Shown: positions 36,301 to 45,722 of the stretch, one piece after another
How positions within the stretch are numbered: the first letter of the stretch is position 1
Layout of the letters: each line of letters starts with the position of its first letter
The notes under the pieces: generated by a model
The model's database searches: none
What the model was told of the DNA's origin: nothing
What the model saw: only the letters and a program-made list of their open reading frames with translations
Assembly (NCBI GenBank): GCA_037951165.1
Contig: JBBDHG010000009.1
Coordinates: 6,537,001-6,601,000, forward strand
DNA: 64,000 nucleotides
Source of the DNA: Lophius americanus
Lineage: Eukaryota; Chordata; Actinopteri; Lophiiformes; Lophiidae
Reading direction: 5' to 3'
Position numbers and translations under genes: made by a program

Positions 36301-39217
36301 TAAGCTAACTCTGAATTGGGTGTCAAGCGTTAAATTAGCAAGTTACCTAACTTTATTGCAGCTTTGCTGTCTATGGCTAACAACATCTCCTGGTTGCGGT
36401 GCCTCTGACCTTTATGTGAGCGTTATTCCTAGAGTTATTTCCTATGTCTAATCCATTTTTTTCTGCACTTCCTCATTCAGAATCCAAATACGTCCTTGAG
36501 TTTGTTTTAAATGTGGACAGAGATAATCTGTTTCCTTTCACAAATGCCCCAATATCTTTCTTTTGTCAATTTCCTGGCACAATGACTGTCCTTTTTAATC
36601 CACCATATATAGCACTGCAAAAAAAGTAGTAGTAAAGTACTAGTACCAAAAATTAAATTGATATTTTCAATTTATATAATATAATCGATACCTAGCATCC
36701 ATGTATTGAATGCTGGGTATAGGTATATGCCAAATTGACGTCACACTGACTTCAGACATGCGCTGTCCACAAGGTAATCAATCATCAAGAATAAGGAGAA
36801 ACTGCACACATAGACGACGCCGGCATGTAGGTATGACATAGTGCATTTGTGAAGTTGCAATGTTGATAACGGAAATAACCGGAGGAAATAAATACAATGA
36901 CAAATAATCCCAGCCTTGGTTCAATCTGGAGTGAATGAACCTTCAAATTTAGAAAGGAAATAAGAATGACAGCTTAATGTACTCAGCAGTGACATACTTG
37001 CGCATAGCGTCCTGCTTGTGTATGTCTGCAGTCTCCCACCACTTGGAGAAAAATGAAATCTCAGACCAGATGAATTTCCTGCGAGGATCCTCAGCCAGTT
37101 TCACCACCAAGTTGTTTAAAATATGTTGCGTCTGGTCTGTGAAGTACTTGTCAAAGGTCTTAATCCAACCTAACAAGACAAGAACATTCTGTATGTGAGA
37201 ACTTTGCACAATAGTTCTTAGACTGTCCACTACAAATTGGACTATGAAAAAATACACCCTCGTCCTGATCTTTGTCTCACCAGCTGATACATAGAAGACA
37301 GGGCAGGTAAGAGATCTGTGAAAAGTTGTTGCAAGGCTCAAAATAACACTAATATTTTATTCTAGAAGTACTGTTCTCCTAAGAAAGACATTTAGTGGAG
37401 TAGTTTCAAGTAAACTGACAAAAAAGCACTTTGAATGTACAAAAGCACAGCCCATAAATATCACGTTAAATATTTATATCAGATAATTTAGGAGAAAAAA
37501 GTTCACAGAAATCAGACAAGCACTTTCTACACTTCCACCATAAGCAAATGGTACAGACATGATAACAGTCAAGTGAACTACAGCTCACAGCAGTTTTGAC
37601 CGTGTGCAACATGACTGTGTACCGCAGCCTTTTTAACAAGGTTACCTTCATTTTTATTACTTATTAAGTCAACTTTGCAGCAGAATTTAATCAAATGCAG
37701 CCATTTCCAATTGTAAACAAAATAAGCAGGTTTCTGGAGCCTCTTATATCACAAAACTGTCAAGTTAGAAATTAAGTGGAAGACTGGCAAACAAGTATAA
37801 TAGATATGTCAGTCCAATAAAAAGTGTCAGCTAAAGCAAACTATAGATATCTAGAGAGTTCTATTGCCCATATGCCAATGTCTATGAAATGCCATTATTC
37901 CAGGCTGAGCCTTTAATGATAATGCTAATACGAGAACAAATTAATCAAATTTTGAGTTATTTTTGTGTCACCATCCCTAGCATAATCCAAGAAACCCACT
38001 CTGTACCCGTTTTTTCAACTGAATGCCATTTTTAGCCTGCTTATGTCTGAGTCTCAAGATGCATTGTGATTAGCCACTGAGACATGTAGAGCTCTGCATT
38101 TAATGCGTTCTGAATGCACCTGGATCATTGTGGGAGTGGGGGACCACAAACACTTGCAGTGGCTCATTGTCCCACTCTTCAGGGTCATATGTTATATCAA
38201 AGCCTTGTTTCCACACGCCGCCATCAGGGTTGTCAAACTTGAGTAAGGAGTACACATCTAGCATCTGAAATCAAACACAAACTTACTATTTCATCAGACA
38301 CAAAAAATGGCTATGCAATAGCATCCATATTACAATAATAACAAAAATGCAGAACAACTAGTCTTATATTGAGCTCACCTGAACATCTGCTTGACCATGG
38401 CTGCCTGCAGCAAACTGGCAATCCTGTGGCTTAACAGCGAGGAAAGTGGGGCGGCCATCGAATGGTAGAACCCAAGAACCATTGGCACTCCTGAAAGGCA
38501 GCTGGCCACTGGGAGACACAGCTCCTGTGTCTGTGAGCTCCATCACAGAGTCCTTTATGTGGCTAATGATCTGGTGGTTTTCCTCCAAGAGCTGTTCAAG
38601 CTGCTCTATCCGGTTCTGCAGAACTGAGATTTGGCTCTAAAACACACAAATTATAATCACACATTTGTGCAACATCATAGAACATCTGTTAACAAAACTG
38701 GCATTCTTCTTGTATGCAGCAAACTATTAGTTTAAAAACTAGAAAGAAGACAAACCGTAATAAAACATTCGGCAAACTTTAGCCACAGTAAGTAAAAGCA
38801 GTATCAAACCATGGGGACTACAGAACAACACATGATGAAAACAGGATGACATGTTTGGATAGGTCACTCTGCATTTGAATTTTCAAATTAAAGAATATAT
38901 GAAGTCTTGTGTTAGAGGATGAAAAAATATTTACTGTAGCATCAGCAATTGGGCTTTAGAGAAGCTCTTATGTTCAAAATCTTGCTTTAGTCTAATATCT
39001 GATGCATCACAACAAAACCTGCAACAAAAATAACCTCACACACCAAACCTTATGTACGCATGGGAACTAAGACAATTATTCTTACCCTTGGGAAGTTCCC
39101 GCCATTCTGTCGCCTTGCAGGGTCATGTTGAACTCGATCCAGCATAAGATACAGGGAGAATACAGCCACACAGAATATGGCTCCTCCACAGACAGTCACC
39201 TGTTTTCTTAGCTTCAT
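23606..39217 (-). CDS. man2a2: Alpha-mannosidase 2x (Golgi mannosidase IIx), complete
   Basis: Type II Golgi glycosidase of family GH38 that trims mannoses from hybrid N-glycans. Exons 5' to 3' on the minus strand: 39086-39217, 38379-38636, 38120-38264, 36998-37169, 35073-35200, 34272-34445, 33573-33759, 30946-31123, 30468-30670, 29717-29899, 29404-29518, 29249-29319, 28982-29147, 27494-27730, 27127-27249, 26736-26850, 26410-26543, 25996-26137, 25496-25629, 24530-24724, 24320-24433, 23606-23758. These give 1152 residues, close to human (1150). The N-terminus MKLRKQ is followed by a membrane anchor (about residues 7-26) and a coiled-coil stem (45-75). Catalytic motifs: PHSHNDPGW with H175 and D177, AVDPFGHS with nucleophile D289, LGDDFRYD with D425-D426, and HHDAITGT with H568-D570. 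The stop follows KLKLR. The acceptor of the exon at 26543 has a weak pyrimidine tract but gives exact family alignment. The first exon probably has a non-coding partner upstream. Confidence 0.96.
24279..24312. repeat. (TG)17 microsatellite, CA repeat on man2a2 RNA
   Basis: Uninterrupted TG units ending 8 nt from the man2a2 exon edge at 24320. On the transcript it is a CA repeat right behind the donor GTCTTG. Confidence 0.95.
28384..28525 (+). mobile_element. SINE 3' fragment, copy in man2a2 intron
   Basis: Contains CTGCCCACTACTCCTCAGGG and a GATAATAAAA tail. It matches in order the 3' half of the tRNA-headed SINE at 35642-35885 and the copy at 40365-40487. No tRNA head is visible in this copy. 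Confidence 0.65.
31545..32330 (-). mobile_element. Decayed LINE remnant (probable)
   Basis: The minus-strand translation around 31791-31973 has a short stretch reading DYGAILFYTCMQS-like, resembling a reverse transcriptase C-terminal region; frames are broken on both sides. Its 3' end has TTTATCCAACCAGGGAAGTC, a word common in teleost interspersed repeats. It lies in the large man2a2 intron. Confidence 0.35.
32448..33498. mobile_element. hAT-like non-autonomous DNA element
   Basis: Imperfect terminal inverted repeats: CAGGAGTGTCAAACTCA at the left and TGAGTTTGAGAGATGTTG at the right. Between them is about 1 kb without a transposase. Next to the right end is GGGCCAGATGTGGGCGG, a subterminal word typical of this vertebrate repeat class. 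It is intronic in man2a2. Flanking duplications are weak. Confidence 0.65.
33880..33979. mobile_element. 100-bp hAT MITE with 8-bp target duplication
   Basis: The termini TAGAGATGCAC (left) and GTGCGTCGA-type complement (right, GACGCACCTCTA) are inverted. The flanks AATAGAAT (33872-33879) and GATAGAAT (33980-33987) match at 7 of 8 positions, the duplication length of hAT elements. It is intronic in man2a2. Confidence 0.8.
35642..35885 (+). mobile_element. tRNA-derived SINE, near full length
   Basis: The head GGCTTTAGCTCAGGGGGTAG (box A) is followed by GGTTGAGCCC (box B-like), which is a tRNA-like RNA polymerase III promoter. The body has CACTGCTCCCTCAGGGATGG and the tail ends in ATT units after AATAAA. 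It is in a man2a2 intron, opposite to that gene. Partial relatives lie at 28384 and 40365. Confidence 0.85.
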
Positions 39218-40364
39218 CCTCTCCTGGAACAGTCGTCTTCGCAAAATACAAAATGATCCAGACAGTGTTGTGTGTTTCCAACACGGATGAAAAAACCCTG
39301 AAAACTTGAGTTCAATCCTTCACGGTAAAGAGAAAATTATGAAAGGTAACCTGTTACGCCAGTATCAATGGTTCAGTTCCACTCCTACAATGCCTCCAGC
39401 CTCCACTCACCATACTGGAGACCATAGCACAGAGGGCTACAGCAATGCCTGGTAATTACTAAATCAGCAATTGCTGGCAAGCAGTCTGTCAGCTTTGGCC
39501 AAACCACAGCCACCGGTGGGCTCCTTCAAAGTAGCCCTTGTGCTCAACCATCCAAATCGATGAGTCTCCAGGATATGAAAAAAACAAGTGCCACACAGGA
39601 GGGCTCAAACAGGGACCCTAGTGTCCCTGCTGCATGATGTCTATCATGGTGGCCCTACTTCCTGGTCCAATACCCACTCCGACAACAGTGTAGTACTCCA
39701 GTTCAGCCTTTTTGCTCAGTTTCACATTAGGCTGTGGTACTGGAAAGAATTGTTCTGATAAAAAGATCAATTAGGCTTAAAGCACCAGCTGTCTTTAATC
39801 AAGTCCGCCCAGTGCAATTGCAAGACTTAAAATTAGTCAAATGTCATTTCCATCTCAGTCGCATAGTGACAAAATGTTTGCTGTGGTCGCACAGGTGGTT
39901 CATCTTTCCCGGATTACAAGCACCACGTTGACATCTCACCAGGGGGTCTTCTTGAGCTGTTGGGATAGGTTTTGATTAATGGATGATGCATAATATCTAT
40001 CCAGAGTCCAAGACAAGGACTACAAGTAAACACCAAGTAACCCTGAACCCTAACCCTAGAGGAACAAGGTGGGAAGGGAGAAAAAACGTTTTTGTAATCT
40101 GGTAAGTAGTTTTAGGGATCAATCTGAGTGGACTGAGTTTTCTCGACTGACCCAATGATAATCTGCTCACTTCTCAGACAGGGACTTTTGGTATTACCAC
40201 ACGAGTTGGTTTGAAAATCTGACATTTTTTCTCAAAGTAATTGATAAATAACCTCACTTTCAGCGATAAGATCAGTGCATACATATATCCTGTATAAAGT
40301 CAACAGCAATGAAATTTAGGGATATTTTAAATTCAAAGGCGTTTTTCAAAATTCATTGCCATCA

Positions 40365-40487
40365 TATTTCCCCGGGAGCTTCAAAAGGGCTTCCTACTGC
40401 TCCTTCAGGTATGTGTTAAATGTAGAGAAATAATTTCACTATGTTGTACTGTACATGGCTGTATGTGATCAATAAAGAATTTTTTTC
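40365..40487 (+). mobile_element. SINE 3' fragment
   Basis: Has CCTACTGCTCCTTCAGG, then a region ending GATCAATAAAGAA. It matches the body and tail of the SINE at 35642-35885. The tRNA head is absent. Confidence 0.6.
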
Positions 40488-40590
40488 TACGTCTCTTAAA
40501 TTCACATATCTTAATATGTGAATTTGTGGGAATCAACCTTTAATTTGAATAGAAATTCAGCGATTTCACTACAAAAATAATCCATACACA

Positions 40591-42000
40591 TAACACTGCT
40601 CAAGATAATTAGGGGAACACTTAAATCCCAGAATGGATCTCGGTGAATGAAATAAACAAGGCTTAAACAAATCTTATGATCATGCAATATCATCTTCAAG
40701 AGCTGATCCACAGATGCAGAAACTGCAACCACTGTCAAAACACCACAAACAGAAAGTTATTTACCCATCCACACAGAGGGAAAAAATTCCAATAAAACAA
40801 TTTAAAACAAGTAACACAATATCAGTGATCGACATGCTCACATGGCCCTTTGGACAGGCTTACAATGGACAGACCAAGAGAGCACTCACTGCCTGTCTAC
40901 ATCCCTGACAACAACTAGGCATGCTCCTAATGAAACAGAGCATGGTGTCCTGGGGTATCTCCTCCCAAAATTGTATCAAGGCATTCATGAGCTCGGGCAC
41001 TAATTGGTTGGTGACTACTGCACCGATACATAACGTCACAGAGGACCTAAGTTACACTCAGGTCTGAGGTACGTGGGTACCACTCAATGGCATCAAGACC
41101 CTCGCATCCATGAACTGGACACACAGTCTGGTAACTTTTGGCTGTGCATTGTCCTGCAACCAGAGCAACTCAGGGCCAACTGCACCAGTGTAAGGTCGGA
41201 CAGCTGGTCTAAGGATTTCATCCTGGTACCTAACAGAAATCAGGGTATAGTTTACTAACACGTGGGAGTCTGTGTGACCCTCCAAGGATATGCCTCCCAA
41301 CACAATTACTGATCCACCGACAAACCGGTCCGGCTGTATGATGTTTCAGGCATCAAAACGTTCACCACGGCGTCCAGACTCTTTCGAGTCTGTCATATGT
41401 GCTCAGTGTGGACCAACTCTCGTCTGTAAAGAAAACAGGTACCAATGGTGAACCCTCCAATTCTAATGTTTTCTGTCGAATGCAAATCAAGCTGCATGGT
41501 ATTGGGCTTTGAGCACTGGTCCAACCGCTGCTGGGTTGATGTCCTTCTACGGCTCTGTCCAGCTCTCCAAGAGTAATATTCTGTCTACAAGTATCTCCTC
41601 CACGCTCTCTAGAATGTCCTTGGCGAAAAAGCAAACCTTCTTGTGGCGTTACATATGGATGTGCCGTCCTGGAGGAGTTGGAATACCTGAGCAACCTGAA
41701 TGGACTGCAGGTAGCACAGCATGCTACAGTAGTAACAAGGGCATTAGCAAAATGCAACAGAGGAAAATAATTCATGAAGGATGAAGAGAGAGAAATGGTC
41801 TGCGGCCACAACCTGCAGAACCACTCTTTTTTTCCCTTTTTTTTTGCGGGGGGTGTCTTGTCTTGCTGTTGTCTCAGTTATTCACTTGTTGTCACTTTCA
41901 TGTCCACCATATGCTTCCTATATTGACAGAATGATATCCGTTAAACTGACACTGTTTCAAACTGATAATTAAGTGTTCCCATACTTTTTTGAGCAATGTA
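40591..42000 (-). mobile_element. Decayed Tc1/mariner-type transposon
   Basis: Inverted ends: CACTGCTCAAGATAATTAGG at the left and TTTTTTGAGCAATGTA at the right. They share GGGAACACTTAA, and the insertion is flanked by TA. On the minus strand, fragments of a transposase-like frame remain between 41058 and 41811, including DEILRPAVRPYTGAVGPELL, typical of a DDE/D catalytic core. The frame is interrupted by stops and shifts, so the element is inactive. It lies upstream of the man2a2 coding start. Confidence 0.85.
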
Positions 42001-43101
42001 TTGACAAAGCTGGTAATAATGATCTCGCTACTCCAATGTTTCCATAGTTTAATAATAAGGTTTATCATACAATATGCAAACAATGTTTCGAGCAGAAGGA
42101 ACATTGCTAACATAAAATTGCTTCTTCTTTTTTTTTTTTTTAGAAAAGTATGATTTATAAAACTATTCAAGGGTGACATATTTGAATGTTTATTATTTCT
42201 GGAAAGTAACAGACAAAGATACAATTGTATGCTGAGCATAAATAAGCATTTTCCTTTTGATTGTTCAGTCAATTCTTAATAAATAAACAGTTGATTTTGT
42301 GTGCACTATACATTGTAGTCCGGCTGTAGTGTTTAAAGTTTGAAAGATTAAGTCCTGGTCAAGCCATCTGACAACTGGACGAGATTAGTGTCATGAGTGC
42401 TGGCATGATAGCAGTTATGTATTTCAGTGCTGAGTGAGTGAATGCCATTAAAGTCAGTAAGTTAATATACTTAAACACCGTGGAACATGAACATCAATAA
42501 CAGGAAGTGAATCTTAACAACATGACATAGAAAAGGATAAGAAGAGTGAAAGACAGGAAAGAGACAGGCTACATTGAAGTGGACTCTGGAAGCATTTATC
42601 TCCTTTTTGAAAAAAAGATTATTCAAATTAGTGGTTTTACCCAATCTGCAAACAGAAGGGAGGTCACAGAATGATTGAAAACATAAGAAAGACAACAGTC
42701 TGTTTAATCTATACTAAACAACTAAAACCATCACTACACCTTTAAGCATGTGGGCCGGACGATGAATATTTCCAATAAAAAAAAAACTTGTTAGTTGGGG
42801 TGGCTGACAGAGATAACTAATCCAGTATTAGCACTAATAAAAATGAAAATGAAAAATCTTCAGTATGTGTACTCTCTGGTGTAAAGTAATACTTGAGCAA
42901 CATTCCCCGGGTTATTGACTCCCTACTTAAGATTAACTTTGACTTGTAGTCAGCTATCACCGATTAGCAACATAAAATTTCTTCAAACTTAAGCTCTCTA
43001 AATGCTTACATTTGGACGGCATACTGTTTAAAGTCAGATACCTGGCTGGTAGATACAAATAATGCTGCTATTCAGGACACTGGCTTTATCGTCGTACTCA
43101 C

Positions 43102-43201
43102 CGAACTTTATTCTCCCGGTAACTTTAATCTGAAATGGATGTGACGAATATGCGGATGGACAAGCTAGCGCTAGCAGTAATGTGTTCAATACTGACTTCA
43201 T
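43102..43201 (-). other. Putative orphan first coding exon with signal peptide
   Basis: Minus-strand ATG at 43201 opens a frame beginning MKSVLNTLLLALACPSAYS, a typical secretory signal (short charged n-region, Leu/Ala core, small residues before a likely cut). It continues HPFQIKVTGRIKFG into a strong donor G|GTGAGTA at 43101. No matching second exon was found downstream on this strand, and I do not recognise the family. It may instead be a 5' UTR exon of man2a2 whose frame is fortuitous. Confidence 0.3.
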
Positions 43202-43230
43202 CACCTCAACTAGACTGGTTTGCAAGCATT

Positions 43231-43515
43231 AAAAGTCTCGAAGCGTTAGACTTACATTTACTCGTGAACGTAGGTGAACACCACTCAAGACTGCCTCCGT
43301 GAAAATCTGTTTTTTTCACAGCAGGTTCGATTCTAACATCAGAGACAGTATCCTCCTGATTCTGATCACACTAAAACGTGACTGGTGTTTCCCTGCTTCC
43401 ACTTCCCGTCAAAATATCGACCAACATTCCTAGATGATTTAGTAGGAATGTCTATGTGAGGATTATGGAAGAAGAAAACTGCCGTTACCATTCAAAGTAG
43501 TATAATCCGGAAGGT
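43231..43515. promoter_or_regulatory. Probable promoter region, possibly bidirectional
   Basis: ETS-type sites lie on both strands, ACTTCCCG at 43401-43408 and CCGGAAG at 43507-43513. They sit between a minus-strand signal-peptide frame and a plus-strand short frame starting 43515. The place fits the transcription start of man2a2 with a non-coding first exon. This is inferred from motifs only. Confidence 0.35.
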
Positions 43516-43879
43516 TGGGGTGTCCAATGTGTGCTCTCATGTCCAGGTTGACAGATTACCATCTGAAACAGCTAGCGTACCAGCTAGCACTACTGAGCTG
43601 CCGCAAAGGCTTGTGGGACGAGAGGGATAGTGCGCATCAATTGACCAATATCTTCAGCCGGAGCAGAAATTCACCAATCTTTCCTGCCTGGACTACTACG
43701 ACAGGATATATTTGATTGTCCTCGTAGGAAAATGTTAGCCTTACCAGAATCATCAAAAACGCCAGTGGGCTACCGCTGAATATACTATAATGATGTTTGA
43801 AATAAAATGTGCCTTTGAATAATTGTGGTTAATTAAGATTTATTGGAAAAGGAAATACCTTCACTCTTCCGTTGAGCTG

Positions 43880-44365
43880 TGTCACCAAATACAGAACAAA
43901 CACCAGGGGTCTCCCCTAGGGTCATACTACGGCAAGTAGTGTGGAATATTATGTTTTTGTTGAATTATGGTGAATTTTGATTTGGGAAAAATGTCAATAG
44001 TATCGATCGAATGCATTGTAGTGTTACCATATTCACAACACCAGTTGGGCGTCTAGTATTTATCATACTACAGCAACCAGATTGGAAAATAATATTTTTG
44101 TGAAATTATTATGATTTTTTTATTTTGAAGGAAATTCAATGGCATTGCTATAATCCAGTATGGTGTCACCAAATTCACAACCGTAACAAAGGGTCCCATT
44201 GATCATACTATAGCAACTAGTTTGTTATATTATACTTTTTGTTTAATTATATAGAATTTTTATTTTGAAAAAAATTCAATAGCTTTTCAATAATGCACTG
44301 TAGTGTCACCAAATTCACAACAGCCATTAAGGGTCTCCCATTGATCATACTACAGAAATAGTTTT
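43880..44365 (+). repeat. Tandem array, about 141-bp period, four copies
   Basis: The word TGTCACCAAATTCACAAC (with changes) recurs at 43880, 44022, 44164 and 44304, each followed about 40-45 nt later by ATCATACTACAG-like sequence. Spacings are 142, 142 and 140. The copies are diverged and AT-rich; no coding capacity. Confidence 0.85.
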
Positions 44366-45039
44366 CTGCTTGAAATAGGCTGATGGGGAAGTATCTTTGT
44401 GCATTCGGCGGAAGATAACAGTGTCATCCAAGAATTTTAAAAAAAAATTCCTGAGGTGGATGTTTGTACACTAATGGTGTGAAGTGTAAATAGAACTGGG
44501 GAGCTGACACAACGCTGCATGGCGCCTGTGTTTATGGATCTAGATTCTGAAAGAGTGTTGTTGACTCTGACCTGCTGACTTTGATTGTGTAATGCATGCA
44601 ACGGCCTTATGATTTCCTGAAATACAAAATACAAAAATTCACAATTGAATTGTTATTATTTTGTCAATATAATGACTTACTCCATGATAGATACAGAATG
44701 ATCTGTCAGTATGTTTAAATATACAACAGAAAACAATATGGTGGCCGACAGGGGCAAACGCACTCCAACTTAAGAAAATATATACAAATAGATGAAGCCC
44801 AAAGAAATATATTGTCAATCTTTTAGCACTTTCAAATAGACTTTAGCACTTTCAGCACTTTAATGGACTCTGCATAATGCTTGTCATGAAGCCTCTTCTT
44901 AATTTGTCTATATGTTGTCCTGTGAGCTGTTGTATACGAGTCATTTATGTGTGGGGGCTTATAGGTATGTTGTTTGACTGTATTGTGCTACTCTATGTGC
45001 GTTTTAATTGTCACCCCTGGACAAATAAAGTGATTTGAA

Positions 45040-45108
45040 TTTAATTGAATTGAATGGAATGGAATTGAATTGAATTGAATTGAATTGAATTGCATTGCAT
45101 TGAATTGA
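45040..45108. repeat. (AATTG)n pentanucleotide repeat, likely LINE tail
   Basis: Tandem TTGAA/TTGCA units follow CCCTGGACAAATAAAGTG. This arrangement is typical of the 3' end of L2/CR1-like elements in fish. The upstream 44850-45030 region may be the remnant of the element. Confidence 0.75.
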
Positions 45109-45530
45109 CTATAGAAAACATCTTCATCAATTTGACAACACAAGCTCGCTGCAAAGGCTACAACACAACAGATTAAAAAAAACGATGTGGAAAAACCACA
45201 AAATAAAGGAAGAGTTTACGAAAAATGATGCACTCCAGGACGCACTTTAATAATGCTTAATTTAGTGAATAAAACAGATATAATGCGACATTTCATGATA
45301 TTTTTATTAGCAGTGCTATATTAACTTGACTTCTGGGTCATGTGGACTGTGACTTACAATAAAATGATAATCAACAACAAAAAACTTGTGAAAGCTACAA
45401 ATAGACGTAATAAGGTTTCTAACATGCACATTGGTGCGTGTTAGGGTCATTCAAAAAGGTTAAACAAGGTGTATTACACTTGCTTAAGGAAAATCTTAAC
45501 CACCATGTTTGATCATCTGCCCTGATAATC

Positions 45531-45722
45531 ATACTACGGAAGAGGATGAGGTGAAAATTTTGGGGGGAATTCGGACTTTATACTCAGAATTCTGAGTTTA
45601 AAGTCAGAATTCTGAGATTGAAGTCGGAATTCTGAGATTGAAGTTGGACTTCCGAGAATAGAGACAGAATTCCCCACCAAAATTTTCACATAGTCATATG
45701 TGGCCCTAATCCTCTTCAGTAT
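45531..45722. mobile_element. 192-bp palindromic MITE with internal repeats
   Basis: The left arm ATACTACGGAAGAGGATGAG and the right arm (CCTAATCCTCTTCAGTAT) are inverted. Inside, AAAATTTTGG and GGGGGAATTC at the left are mirrored by GAATTCCCCACC and AAAATTTT at the right. Between the arms is a tandem of AGAATTCTGAGATTGAAGTC-like units of about 20 bp. Confidence 0.85.

Larger units (their letters stand above)
39218..43101. other. man2a2 upstream interval (5' UTR intron, probable)
   Basis: The base before the man2a2 ATG region fits a splice acceptor (TGTTCCAG, exon edge at 39223). A non-coding first exon therefore probably lies upstream, plausibly near 43.2 kb. The interval holds a SINE fragment and a Tc1-type element; no other gene was recognised. 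Confidence 0.5.

Noticed and set aside
42471..42695. Minus-strand stretch after TTCTGTTTGCAG that looks like an exon
   Set aside because: Tested as partner for the signal-peptide exon at 43102-43201; the required phase meets a stop after seven codons.
43880..44365. Regularly spaced repeats that could suggest a CRISPR array
   Set aside because: The period is 141 bp, units are diverged along their whole length, and the host is a vertebrate; it is an ordinary tandem array.
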